From contig CALNHX010003568.1 of NCBI GenBank assembly GCA_940337035.1, forward strand, positions 1 to 64,000: a DNA stretch of 64,000 nt. The letters are read 5' to 3'. Source of the stretch: Agriotes lineatus. Taxonomy: Eukaryota; Arthropoda; Insecta; Coleoptera; Elateridae. The notes under the pieces are model-generated. The model saw only the letters and a list, made by a program, of their open reading frames with translations, did not search any database and was not told the origin of the DNA. Positions 12,201 to 27,200 of this stretch are shown in pieces; position 1 is the stretch's first letter, and each line of letters opens with the position of its first letter. A program made the translations under genes and the position numbers.

Positions 12201-15200
12201 GCAAAAGGTATTTAAATTACAGTTGTTTCGGAAATTAAATCTTTTTTTTTTGTTCCAGGAGGGAATATGCGACAAAAACAACGCCCCTTCCGTGAGCTCC
12301 ATCAGCCGCCTCCTGCGAGGTGGCCGAAAGGACGACTTGGACCGGAAGAACCATTCGATAGACGGAATCTTGGGTAGGTCTTTCCGGGGAAATACCTCTG
12401 GCGTGGGAACGGGCTTCAAGCTTTTTGCGTCAAATCGACTTATACCAAGCCTAAGACGCGTGAAATCAATCGGCGCAGTTATTAGAAAGACAAATCCGGC
12501 TAATAAACCGCGAATATCAGCGCGATTGTTTTAAGGACGGTAAACTAACAGGGCTCTGCCCCTTTCCCGAAAATTGGGCACCGCAATTTTCAGTGGCAGC
12601 GTGTAATTTTCGCAAAGCGCTAATGGGCCATCCGCCCTTCAACGCTGCGGGCCCGGGCCGGAACGTGTTAATCAAATTACGAAACCGTTTGATTCGAGAT
12701 GTGGAGCAAAAAGGCTCGGATTGAAGAGATTTGAACGCACGTCGTGGACCTCACAAGTCGAGGATGACGCAACGAAACCGGCGCATTCAAGGAGTCGGTA
12801 ATGATGCCTCATTTGATTATTACCCTCGCATTAGCGTTATTGAAAATGATCGACCTCCAGTGATTGATCCTCGCAGCGCCTAATTCGGCTTTATTTCGAG
12901 ATGTGTGCAGTCATTGCGCGAAAGCTCAGCGGGTCGTCATGCGAGCTTCGGAATTGTTTTACGCCAGAAACGGTAAGCGTAGCAAACTGAAGTAAATCTA
13001 CGAATGCCCGTTATTATAGGTAGAAAACCAGTTAGTTGGCCGACAAAGGAATCGCGAAATTAAATAACAATCAGGAATTAAAACAGCAATTATATGTTAG
13101 TTATTCCGTCAAATCATACAGATGGTAATTTGATACTCCTTCGATACCTGTTTACTTTGAAAAATGCCGATAAATTACCTTTTCATTTTTAATAAATTTA
13201 ATAAGGTTTCGTGCTGTTCCGATCTGTACGGCGCGAACTCGTACCTGTTTGAAATTAATAGAATGCACAGTTTTCGAGAAAAAAAAACAACAGCGCATGG
13301 CTTTAACTACCGTTGCAATTTGTAATCACATTGTAAGTCATGCTAATTGTTTTCTAACCGACTATAAAATTTAATCTCCTTTAAAATTCGCAATCAACTC
13401 TTTATTTTCGTATTTCATATCGCATAATTTTAGACCAGATACGAATTTTAAGATCGTGAACCTACAACAAATATAAACACTTTTTGATTTCATCAATTCG
13501 ATAGGATATAATTTACTTAAACTTGGGAAATACGACCCACTCGATAAATACGGTGTTACATTCCATGCAGAAGGAAAGAACTATACAAAGCGTCGATTAT
13601 AGCTTCAGAAATACTTGATAGCCATATTTCTGAAACGTGTAACAATACAAAGCGATATTGAAATTTCAAGCATTTTAACGAATTTTAGGGATTAAATAAC
13701 ATTTCTAATATGCTGAATTTAACAAAATATGCGGAGAGAACTGCAAGAACGGACAAAAGGATTTTACAGCAGATAGGAAGGGTAAAGTGTATCTGTGTAC
13801 ACTCTTATTTCCATCTGACATCTTTTCCTGTTATTCTACAGTTGCGCATCTTTATACAATTATACAGGAAGGGCCACAACACTTGGAACCCTTTGCTGCT
13901 TTAGACTTCAACCCAAACTACACAGTGCATATACATAGCACACAGATACTCAATAGTTGTTGGTTAACAAGCATCGTTCTTCTTACTGCTGAACATCTTC
14001 CCATTCTCGCAAATTTGCCCATGTCCTCGTTCTGTTATTTCTAGAATTTTTTCTTCGCCTTCGTTTGTATCTTACGGATATACCACGTTCAGCCAAAAAC
14101 GAACCGAACTTAGTAAATATTAGCGCCATGTAGTCGAACTACAACCACTTGAGCGAACATGTGTTTAGGGCCTTTGGTGATTTTTATGCAAGTTAAATAA
14201 TTAAGGATATTAAAGAAGAACGTGTTTGCTGCTGCAAAAGGCTGTTACAACTTAAAACCAAAACGACCCCGCGACGTCTCAGGGAAGCTAAGTCGTTGAT
14301 TGCTCGAAATTGAAAAGTTACATTCTGCTCCAATGGCTGCAAGTCGGAAGCTTTAATAACTAGAAAAGCTACGCGACCTCAGCGTTATGTAACAAGAAAC
14401 TGCACTGCTAGAAACAATCGTGACTAAGGGGTGGGAAGGTACGTCAGGGGGGTAGCATAGTTAAATACAAGTTGTCTCAATCGGAATACATTTCAAACAC
14501 CAGGAAGTAACGGCCTCGGCAAAAGCGGACGCGAACGCCGATCGAAAAGCGAATTTTACAACTGACGTTTCCTTTCTCGCGGGGTGTGACGGCAGAAAAG
14601 ATAATTTACACGAAGCTATTAGAGATGTCATTAATGGCAGCGGAAACCGCTAACATATTTGCCGAGTTTTTCCCCAATGCTAACTAAACGGGCTTCATGG
14701 CGCCGCTAGCTAAGATTATATCCTGAAAGATACCCTTTTGTTCTTGCAGAGACCTTGTATTTTTGCCACAAGGGTATTATCAATCGTTGATTAAAGCAGT
14801 TTTTGCAACGTAAAGGTACTGCAGAGTGAAGAGGCATAGTTTCATTTTTCACTTTGTCTATTCTTGAGCTCAGTTTTCTTGTACCTCCTATTTCCATATT
14901 CTATTTATTTTTGTCTTATATATCTTGTTGAGATAGTTCTGTTGTATGTCATTGAGAAATCCGTTTCTATATTATACATATAGATAAAAGCGCTCCGTGT
15001 CTGCTAAATATATTTCCTTTTCTAGAAATTTTCACAATTATAATCTCTTATTTTCATTTCCGCACGAAAATTTTGTTCTACTCATTGCCTTAATTCTAAT
15101 AGTTTTTCATTTTATCTTCGTCTTCGTCAATACCTCCATCCCGACTATGACGGTTTCTGTATTACTAAAGCGTTGTGTCTACCTGACATATTGTTCGATT

Positions 15201-18200
15201 TGTTAGTTTCGTTTGTTTTTCTCATTTTCAGGCATCTATGGGTCCTAAATACTGCATCTCCCATTCCTATCAGCTCTTGGACATTTTTCTGTTTCCTATA
15301 CTATCAATGGAGGTAGCCTAGAGGCACGAGCATTTGGTTCTAGGAATTCTGGGTTCAAACCGCAGTAATTCCATGGTCATAGAACCTTGTGCCGACTTGA
15401 CTATGATTCCCAAATCCGGATTTGTCAACCGTGGAGCTTTAATGTCTAAACCTCATAAAAGAGGAGAGGCCGATGTAAAAAGCAGGTCCTCCTAAAATTG
15501 GTGCTCTGGTGTCCAACCTGAAAAAAAATTATATTTCTGTTGTGTGTAGATGATGGAATTGTATGTCCTGCAGATATGCCTCCTTATTTTCGAATTTTCT
15601 TCCTAATCGCACGTATTTATAATTCTCGCTCCATTGCTTTTAAAAGTTTTATCATCGTTTTCTTCTATAACTGATACCCCCTTCCATATTTTCGTGGAAT
15701 TATGCTGCTGTCTATCCTTGACAAATACAGTCCGTGCATTTAAACAGTATCTACTGTGAGTGTAAAAGACTATGAGTCGGGTTTTTTCCGTTACCAATGA
15801 TTTTTTATACACTTTAGTTGGCTTTCTATATACACTACAATGTACAGGTGCATATCTCTTTGAAGTTTGACCTTCTGTATTATCTTGGAGTTCCTGCGTT
15901 ATACGTATTGATAAGGAGGTTTGTGTTATAGTGGGAAAGAAATAATTTGTAAAATATACTATACGAACAGGAGTTTATTTGGTAAATCCAAAATCTATAC
16001 TAGTGTTTTATATCGTTGCTGTTTGGAATAATTTTTCTATTTTTTTTCATGTTTGATATATTAAATTTCAACATCTTGCCTCGCTCTATCATTATCTTTT
16101 CTTTGATCTTTTTCCTATTTTTGAGTTTGAATATATTCCGCACTCTTTTACTTTCTGTACGATTGACACGCTCAATTTATTCTTTTTTTGATTCTTTATT
16201 TCTGGACGTTTTCAGATTTACGTTTCCTTCTAACCTCTTCACTGCTTGTTATTGTGAACTCGAGTCTCGACTGTCTAGTTTTGTAGTAATGCTGTGATAC
16301 CTTCTTCCGCTTACATAAAGTTATGGATGTAATACTTAATTTCACTTTTGGAATTTTGTCTGTCTCCATTTTTTCACTATCAGATAAAGTGAAACTATTG
16401 AAATTTTTACTTGTCCTTAAAAACACCCCTATTAGGTTTTATCAGTCTTTGAATACAACATATTGCAGTACCCTTCATGTCCATAGTTTTTCTACAATAT
16501 CTGCGGCGGTAATTTTCATAGTCTGTTCCCAGTTACCCTATTTGCAATTGGTTCTCTGTGCCTGCAACAAAAGAACAATGGAAAAGATACTAAACATTTC
16601 TTTCCGCGTTATTAACAAAAGCTTCCTTTACCCAACGCCGTGGGCGCATGCTTTGTACGTCCTACGTGCGTTTCGGTGGACTTTGTAAAGCCAACGACAG
16701 GTAAACATACCACCCAGATTAATGCTGATTTATAAAATGCGCGCAATAAATGACTAATGGCAAAAGGGGCCGACTAGCCGAGCAAATAGATAAATTACTT
16801 CAAGATATGTTTGGCATTACGTTTCCTAAAAATAGACGCGCATTTAGCCCTTTGTTCCTTCGAATAGCACGTGATCTACTTCAGTCTACTGGAATACTTC
16901 GCACTACAATGATATCTTTAGAAAAAACAAACATTTCATCCCACAATCTTATTTAGGTTTTAGAGAACCGCAAGTATTTATAAGAGAACGTGCACATATT
17001 GTCATGGTGAAGTCTAACTGTTGTAGGCTTCCTTACCACTGTCTCAATAGCTCTGTCTCGCTTTGTAATTGCTATATTGCCTTAATTACGTTGCATTATT
17101 ACGCTATCGTACGGCATGAGCTACTGCCAGGCCTCAGATTAGAGCAATATTGATAAAGCAATTATACGATTCTGTAATGGCGATTAAAATACAATTTGTG
17201 TTTGAAATATTGTAACTGTCAAAAACGAAATCATAGTAAACTCGCTTGATAAGAATGGTGTCCATAAACCTGTACGCCATGCAAAACTGGAAATGATCTA
17301 TCAACTTGCCCGATACGAAACCGACTCTCTCATTATGGATGGTTATTGTCTTTGCTTAAGCTCGGCGCAATCTTACAAATCAATTAGGAAATACGGGTGG
17401 CGTCCTTACAATATCAGTTATGACATCCAGTTCGAGGATTATTATTCTAAAAATATAGACTTTATAAGTGTAGATTAATTTAATCCGTAGTCACATTCAT
17501 ATGAGTGAAGGACTACGAAAAAGTTAGTTATTCTTCTTTTTGTTCGTCAAATAGTTCAGGAATGACTCGCTATGGAGGGTTATTATATGAAAAATTACTA
17601 CCAAACTTAATTCTACTTAAATAGCTGTGTTAATTAAAAATAAGTACTTAAAAATTAACGAATTAGCTTTTAGTACAAATTATAAAGGGGCAACATTAAT
17701 AAACATTCTACTCTAAACTAAACCTAATAACTACTAATTATAAAGACTAAAAATTACCACGTGTAAAATAAAATAACTTGCATGAATTTTGGGCTGCAAA
17801 TAATTTAATCTTGAATTTTTTAGAATTTGTGAATTATATAAACCTATAACGTTATGCATTACTTAGGAAAGCAATTCGGAAACTTAGGTTCAGGAAACCA
17901 ATAAAAGTGATATTTACCGAAATATTAGACTATTTTTTCAGAATTTTAAATGGCGCAAGTTGATTAAGTAGTTTGAATTCACTGCACTTAGGCAGCAGTT
18001 TCATTGAGCCAACACCGCCCACACTCATCAACTGCGATCAACTAAGATAACCGGCTGTAGTCCTATTGAAGCCAGTGGGGACTAACGCCAATTACTACAA
18101 ATTTAAATTTCGCGCTTATTGACAATTACAGTGCACACATTTACCAACATTAAGAGGCTAGTAAAACGAAAAAAGTGAGGTTTTGTACGAAAATGTTTAT

Positions 18201-21200
18201 TTCGCGATTTGAAAATGTGGGTAACTTCAGATAGTTCTGATTCAGAGAGCAAAGAAGCGTTCACGAATTTAGTAACATCCATAGAACAAGAAACTCTAAC
18301 GGTTGCCTTGCGCTTGCGCATCGCTAACCAGCGGCGTGCACCGTCCACCAAAGTTGGAGGCGGTTGGAAATTTCAAACTGGTTGATGACCTTTGGTGGTT
18401 AGAGGTGCTTCAGTTAGACCAGCCGCATGTCATTACGCTTACTGGAATTTTAGCTGATGGCCGTTGCTGGCTAGTGGTGGCTCAGTAAGACTGCAGCCTA
18501 ATGCAGTTGTTTAGCTTTTACATACACGATTTTACGTCGTCAGTAAGCGCTTACAACAACATAGGCAAATGTTCCAACTTAATTGATAGCTCATTATGTC
18601 AGAAAATTCGTATATAGCTTGGGGCATTATCTTGTACTAAATAATATTTACACAGTCAAACAATTCATATACTTACCCAATTGCTAGTCAGTTAGATACA
18701 GTTTTACTTATAGATTTTAAATTAGTTATTTTTATAGAATTTTAATGAAAATCTAACCATTGATCTATTTATTAAAACTATAGCTTCATTCGTTTAGGAA
18801 ACATTCCTTTTCATTGGATCTGGTGACCCAACAAAATGAAGACTTTAACCCATAGCCCACGCAAAAGCTAGTAGTTTTTTATTCCGTAATGACTCCGGTT
18901 ATTTCCCACTCGCGGACTAAAAATTATATAGCAGAGTATATAAAAGACCTAGACCCACGACTTATGTTTGAAAGGAAATGATCCTGGTCATTTTAACGAT
19001 TAAAACCATTATTTTATTCAAGGTCCCAATTCCTCCTGCGAAGAGAGCGACACTGAGTCCGAACCCGGAATCCCACTGAAGCGCAAGCAGCGCCGATCGC
19101 GAACAACCTTCACCGGGGAACAGCTGGAGGCCCTAGAGCGGGCTTTCGGAAGGACGCAGTACCCCGACGTGTACACCAGGGAGGAGCTTGCCCAGAAGAC
19201 CAAGCTGACGGAGGCACGCGTCCAGGTCTGGTTCTCGAATAGGCGGGCGCGGCTGCGGAAACAGCTTAACTCCCAGCAGCTCAACGCCTTCAATACCATG
19301 TCTCTTCAGTCCGCCTTCCCCGTCCAGCACCAGTACTCTGATCCCGCTTTCAACCAGGCCTCCTGGGCTCAGCAGACGTACGCGTCGGCCGCCCTTGGGG
19401 GCTCCTCGCTGGGCAGCAGCCTCTCTACCGGCACGCTGCCCCACGCTGCCCTCTCCGCAACTTCAATCGGCACCTCTACCATCGGCAGCACCAGTCTGGG
19501 CGGCACCTCCTCGACGAGCACAACCACCAGCACCCCCTCGCAGACGTCGCTTTACAACTCGTACAACTCGTCGCCGTTGGAGCAGGCGAACGTGCTGAAC
19601 CCCGGCAACCAGTTCGGGTACAACATGGCCCAGATCTCTCCCAACCAGCACGGGGTGGGCTCGCAGCAGTCGGCGGTCTGGAGCAGGCATCCCCCCAACA
19701 ACAAGATGGCTGAAAATTTAACCAGCTGGCATGAAAATTATAGGTAAGTGTTGCCTAGCTAGACCTCTCACCCTCTTCCAGCTCTGTCACAGCTATGAAA
19801 ATTATACATAACCTGTCTACTCATATGGTCATCCTATTCTTCTTTGTATAAGACTACGACCAGTTACTTATGGTTAGAATGGTTCTTAAAAAATGTAGTT
19901 CTCTTAGATCACACATAGGAATAATAAAAAAAATGTGCAGCGGACTTCAGTGCAAAAATAGGCAAAAAGGATAATCATATAGTGGCGCATTTACAACATC
20001 TTTTAAGCAAAAATAAGTGATCTGTGCGAATAAACTTCATTAAGCATCCTTCAATATTTTCAACACAAGAAACCAAGAACAATATTTCCTTCGAGACATT
20101 TTTGAAAGCAGAAGGGCTACGGAAAGGTCATATGACAAAATGAAACTTCTCCTATATAGCCTAAAAATAGTTTGGTCACCTTGGTGTCATATATTGGCAT
20201 AAAAACTTTTGGATAAAGTACTAGATACATAGACCACTGTAGATCTATATAAAACTATTAACTATAGCATCGATGAAACCAAATGGAAAGGAAATTAAAC
20301 CTCCATAAAACTGGGTTAGCGACAGTAGAAGAACAAAAGAAAAAGAAACACTGAACATATCCAAAATTACATACCTACAACAGAAGAAGATGTGCACCGA
20401 GAAAGATACAAGATTTAGAAAGCACATAATTGGTATTACAAAAATAACACTAAGTTATCATCTGAAAAACTCACCCAGAAGTTATAGTATTTAACATTAC
20501 TAGCTTGGTAAGAGGGTTTTTACTGGGGCAATAGAAGGATATGACTGGCGAGCCGCAGGCGAGCCATTCACCTTCTTGAGCCTGTAAAACCTGTTACCTT
20601 GCGTGTATTGTTGAATATTTTATTTGTTCCTCACTTGTAAATAACTAGAAATTTACCATTTATTCACAATGTCAAACTGACAAGCAACTAAATTCATCAA
20701 TATGAGACATACTAAGAAAGACAACTCTGGCTTTGCACGCTATCATTTATCTATGAGCTTGTAAAACTGACAGTTAACTTGTATAGTTATTTACCTAACA
20801 AATTCGGGAAGGTAATTTTCCTGAATGAGCACTTTGTTTGTAGTGCGAATTCGGGAAAATTCTTCCCGAAAGAGTTAGGTACAATGTTTTTTGTAACGAA
20901 CAATTGAAAATATTCTAACAAATTTAAAAATCATTATTATTTAGTGTTTTACTACTTTACTGAGTTAACAGCACACCACTTTTATACATACCTTACGCAC
21001 ATATTACCTTTTGTCGTAGATCAACACACTAAAGTGTAAGGTACCGCCATTAGTGATTTTTTATATCTTCCCTTGTCGCACAATTGCCCTAGTCTATTTG
21101 GAAAGTAAAAAAGCACCCCAGTGCGGAAAAAGTAACTTTCGGCACATCAGGAATGACTGGGAACTATGAATTTTGAAGTCATGAGTACAAAAAAGATTTT

Positions 21201-24200
21201 ACAAGTTAGCAACTTGTTAAAATAAACTTTCTTGATTAATACAGTGACTTGATAAATTGATGTTTACAAGTGAGGAACAAATAATAGTTATTTGTTTCAT
21301 TAGTACAAAAAATGCATGATTTCGGGACAAGTAATAAGCTAACATTCCACCAAGCACAGCGCCGTACACTGCATCGCCGTATACGGCGATACGTTTTATG
21401 ACGTACGGTAGAATACCGCATTTAGTCATTCCACTGCATGCGGCAAATATTGCATTACTGCAGTTATTAAAATATTCAATGCATACTTCATTCTTTCTAT
21501 AAAGGTGTCATTATCGAAAGTTGCTAAAGGAACTTTATTTTTATTGCTATTAAAAAGAACAAGAAAATGGCGTGCAAAATATTGGAAGCACCCACTTTAT
21601 CAAAAACTGAAGTTATATCGTGAAAAATATTTTCAATGTCTATTTCCGTATCAATAAAAACATTTTTAAATTACAGAACAGATTGAAAGAGGGTTTAGCT
21701 AAAGAAATATGAATTATAGGCTGGCTACTAGTACTATAATACTGCCTTTTAAATAAATATTTGCATTTTGAAGCTGCTGACCATACGGCATTTGCTGGAC
21801 AACTGATACAAATTTTATTTTATGCAGTGCTGCATTTGCCGTACAGTATTAATTTTGCTGCGCCGGATTGAGTGGAATTAAGTACATAAGTAAACACAGA
21901 AGTCACAATGCATACGGCGCCGTATTAAGACGTTACGTTGATCCGTCGTACGGCGCCGGATTTGGTGGAATGTTAGCTTAAGACAGATCGCCGGACTCCG
22001 CTGCGTGTCGTCCGGCGAGTCTTACGCGTCCCGAAAACGCATTTTTTGTGCTAATGAAACATAGTATTTTTTCTCCAACTACTCATAAATTCGGTAATAT
22101 GACTTATTATTTAGAATCAAACATTGTAGGTTAGGTATATTGCAGAACTGTCATGGCGCAAATAAACAATCACTATACGGGGAAATTAAACAACAACGAC
22201 GGCGATTGCCGAATATTGACAAAGCGTTTGTGTCTTATTTAAAATTTACCATGCAAAACCCTACCTTGAGTCCATTTTTGTACTAGTGCAAATATGAATC
22301 GAAAAGTGTACAGTTGCCAAGGTGAACATCCCGAAATGACTTACTTTTTATACAAAACTAGCTTTTACCCGCGACTTCGTTCGCGCGAGGTTCGTTATTT
22401 GTGTATTAAATAATGTTCCGCCCCTCCCCGCCCCGTCTCGACCCTTCCCGTCCCGTCCCCCCCCTTTCCCTCCCGTCCAGTCCCGTCCCTTCCCGTCCCG
22501 TCCCGCCCCTTCTCTTCCATCCCATCCCCTCCCCTTCCATCCCATCTTTTTCCATCCCTTTCCGTCCCGTCCGTCCCGCCCTGCCCCGCCCCGTCCCGCT
22601 TTGCCCCGTCCCGTCCCGTCCCGTCCAGTCCCGTCCCGCTCAGTTCCGTCCCGTCCAGTCCGTCCCGTTCCGTCCAGTCTAGTCCCGTCCCGTCCCGTTT
22701 CTTCCCTTATGTCATGTTCACCGTCTTGGACTTAAAAATAAATGCCATTTCCCAATCAACGTCCCAATAAACCTCAATAACGACACCCATATCGATTTTT
22801 AGGCTTACTTACCCCATTTCACCCCCTAAGGGGTTGATTTTCGGAAAATCACGAAATACGTGTTTGCTTATTTGTTTTTAGGAGTACTCCTACGAAGTTT
22901 CAAGTCGAAATGTCTATTTAATATTATTTTTCCATACAAAATTGGAACCCCCATTTTACCCCTTTAGGGGTTGAATTTCGAAATATCCTTCCTTATTCCT
23001 TGTATACATCATAAAGGGAACCTCTGTGCAAAATTTCAGCTTTCTAGGTCCAAGGGTTTGGGCTGGGCGTTGATGAGTCAGTCAGTCAGGACTTTTAGAA
23101 ATATATATAAGATTAGACGACAATATGGCGTCTTATTCGTATGGTCGGAGAAAAAAATATTAATATATAAAATTAAAGGGTCGCTATATATGAGTAACCC
23201 TGAACTTAAAGTTACTGCTACATAAAAGTATATAGGACGTTCTCCTATTCAAAATTAATCCAGGAAGTTACTGTTAGCATATATTAAAATTGTGTGTTGT
23301 ATTTAAAATGAACCCATACAGTTATTATAAAAAATGCAAAAACTAAAACACTATTGTTAAATTCTAAAAGCAGCTATTTAAAAATTAAATTATTAGCTTA
23401 TCAAGCATACGTTGTTACAAGATCATTGCGTGAAATAGTATGATAATTACATAAGACTAACGCTTTGTCAAAAAATAAATGTTTGCACTCAACGGTATGG
23501 GCGCAGATTAAATGAGTCTGGTCTACCCCAACAGTCCAATAAATCACTTTATTCAATGAAATGTGACCCGCAAAATAATTACTGAACTCAGTAAGCGAGA
23601 GAAATTATAGACGATTAAATTAACAATGTAATAGAATTGCAAACACCAAATTAATAGCACAAGTTAGCAGATTTTAAAACCATTACATTAATCTTGGAAA
23701 ACACCTTATTAAACTCCTGCGATCCTGAAACCTCTGAATTGAAACCACCAACGTAATAGTTTTCTTCTTTGAATTGCGTAGAATCTCGATAGCTCAAATA
23801 GTGCAGACTTCTGGTTTTGGAGATTGTGGTAGCCTTAACGTCTGATGAACTGTGGACGCCGGAGGTGCCGGACATGATCCAGCAGGTTCGCCAGCGGCTC
23901 CAAGACTTGATGTACTACCTGGAGATGAGGTTTCCTACGGTCTATAAATGACTGGAATTCATACCTGCAAGTGGAAAACGGCCGCACAAAAATAGAAAAC
24001 TATGAACATCTGCGCAGTCCACAAGAAGCGAGAATACACAATTAAATTATAGTATCTACGCTATCCGAAATTCACGGCTCGTTATGAAAATTTCATTGAT
24101 TAACCAAAGCACAAATAGGCAATCTGTTTCTCATACAGGCGCCCAAAGCTATCCAACTCTAAGGAGCGCCTATTTATATTATAACCTATACTGTAAGGAA

Positions 24201-27200
24201 TAATCAGAACCGCAAACTGGATTTTAGGCAGACAGAACATATATTAAGCAAATGGTGTAGAAACAACTAGCATATCAAAAATGTCTTATACATTATACAC
24301 TCTCCAATTTGCTAACGACCTAGTAGTAATTTGAAAATCTACAGATGGCATTGAATATATGAATAGTAAATTGACAAAGGAGTAGCCTACAACAAATGTT
24401 GTCAAGAAGCGCACATTCATAAAACCAAATACCCTGTGTTGGAGTAAAACACAATAACAATACTAAAGTAGTGGAAGTAAACCAATACAAGTTCTTGGGT
24501 ATAACATTCATTACAGAGGCCAACGATTGTATGAAAATGCAAAATTGAGTAACACAGCATCTAAAGATCTTAAATAGTAAACGAAATATTCTGATCAAAA
24601 GGCACCAGAAGACAAAGTAGGATCAAGGTATATAACTCTATGGTTAGACAGAGTTTGACATAATGGCTCAAAAGTATAAATGATTGCGTAGAACAACAAG
24701 AAGAAATATAAGCAACAAAATTAGATGAAAAAAAAAACAGTTAGAATAGTAAGAATAGAAAACAAATGCATGGAGGTTTCGGTTACTTACCCACGAAAAT
24801 GTGATATTAGCTTTACGTCTATATGACGAAATGTACCCCAATAGTAACCTTTCTTATCAACAAATATTTAGTTTATTACGACTTACGATGAACCACAAGA
24901 GTCATTTAAGAATACCGAAATTAGGAAAAGCAATTTCGAATAGAAAGAAAGATGATCCAACGACTAGTAAAAGATTAATTAGAATAGACAAGGTCATCTT
25001 TCTCGTCAATATACCTGTAAAAGGTTTATCTCGAGTTACGATATTTATTTGTTTATTTAGAACAAAATAGGCTTAAAAGCCTAATTACATTGTTCCCATG
25101 TTACTTACAGGTAGATTACATTCATGGAAAGGTCAGTATTAACTAATTATTAATAAAAAAGACAAAGAGAGAACAAACGAATAAGAAATAAAAGAAAAAT
25201 TATTTAAATATAGATGCACACGTCACGCAGGATCTTCTCAATTTGGTTTTTAAATATATTTTCCGAAAACGAAAATATTTCAATAAACAAGAAGAGTAAT
25301 TTAAAAACACCGGAATTAGAAAAAGCAATTTTGGATAGAGTTGAAGAGGATCCAACAACAGTACAAGTCACCTTTCTCATAAATGTTTAGAACAGAGTGT
25401 CACGGCTTCCGAGCAAGAACAAAAGTCGTTTGAGAGTTGAAGACAGAGTTAGAAAAATTACTTTTAAAAAGTAATTAATTACAAATTATCAATTACTGCC
25501 CAGTGAAGTAGTTGAATTATCTGAGATTTCAATTTATCAAATGAACCAGTAATTCATTTATCAATTACTTGGTAATTTTAATTGCACTACATAAATTACT
25601 TTTAATATAAGTTGTTGTCCTATATTTATATTTAGTAGTATTTGGCAGCTATGTACTAGTATATCGTCTGACCCAAGCCAATTAAAATTACTAAATAATT
25701 GTAATGAACCAATATCATCCAATTAAGATAGTTGTTAATTGTTATAGAAAATAGTACGTTATATTTTTATCGACTGTATTCTATAGTCTGTAGTACTTAC
25801 AACAGACATATTTTTCGCTTCTTATACTATAATTATTAACAAGCTACACTGCTACACACAACACAACGTATATTCATCCCATTTAAAAACATATATTCAT
25901 TCTGCACAAAATATTTTCCTTTTTGCTCGTGCATATATCGTTAGAATTGCAAATGTTACACACAATTAGCTGTTATCCGACTAGCCAGAGAAGATCATAA
26001 GTTATACTTATATTGTTTCAGAAACATCATATTCCGATTTTCTAGCATGTAACGTAATAAGGCCTTCTCTTATTTTTTGCGTTCTGGAGATTTAATGACG
26101 AATCGAGGTCAGTATTTGAATTACTAAAAAGTAATTACCGCGAATAATTTCAATTACCACAAGTAATTCAAAGTAATCTAAATACTTTACAGTAATGTAA
26201 TTACTCAAAGATAATCGAGTAATTGAATGTAGGAATTAATTACTTTCAAAATGTAACTGTCAAGTACTTTTTGACAAAAATGGCAATTGCCAATTACAAT
26301 TACCATATTTTGAAAAGTAATTCAATTCCAAGACAAATCAACACAAAGGAATTTAATTAGTAATTTAATTACAAAAGGAATTAATTACTTCCCAGCTCTA
26401 GTTGAAGATGATCTAACTACTAGTGCAAAAATATTTGAAAAATACATAGTCATCTTTAATGTAAATAAATGTTGAAAAGAGTTTATTAAGATTTTCGAGA
26501 AACAAAAAAAGCAAATTTTAAATCACCAGAATTACAAGAAGCAGTACTGTGTAGAGTTGAATAAAATCCAAAGTCAACAAATTTAGAAAAGTTTATCGCG
26601 ACTTACGAGGAACAATGAAAGTAAATTTTAGAACGTCAGAATTAGAAGAAGCAATTCTGAATAGAGTTGAAGACTATAGAACAACCAACCAGTACAAGGA
26701 TAATTAAAAAAGACAAAGTAATCTTTCTCAGCAATAAATAGTTAGACGAGTTTATCACGGCTTACGAGAGACAGGAAGAATACATTTGAGAACAATGAAA
26801 TTAAAAGAAGCAATTCTGTATAGAGTTGCAGAAAATTAAACCACTAGTACAACAAGAAATGAAAAATAGCAAACCATATTTCTCTTCAAAAAATGTATAG
26901 AAGAGTGTATCACGACTTACGAGGAACAATGAGAGTAAATTTTAGAACGCCGGAATTAGAAAAAGCAATTCAGAATATAGTTCAAGACTATCGAACAACC
27001 ATTATAAGGATAATTAAAAAAGACAAAGTAATCTTTCTCAACAATAAATAGTTAGGAGAGTTTATCACAGTTTACGAGAGACAGGAAGAATACATTTGAG
27101 AACAATGAAATTAAAAGAAGCAATTCTGTATAGAGTTGAAGAAAATTGAACGACTAGTACAATAAGAAATGAAAAATACCAAACCATATTTCTCGTCAAC

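Noticed and set aside
15310..15385. Possible functional tRNA gene on the + strand
   Set aside because: Promoter boxes are present, but there is no closing acceptor stem; the body and A tail show a SINE.
19133..19690. Long frames antisense or out of frame to the homeodomain exon
   Set aside because: Shadows of a GC-rich coding exon.
19745..19747. Stop codon of the gooseberry-like protein directly after HENYR
   Set aside because: It lies in a perfect donor (AG/GTAAGT), and an in-phase terminal exon exists at 35616.
22413..22682. 89-codon Pro/Arg/Ser frame
   Set aside because: It is only a translation of the TCCCG microsatellite.
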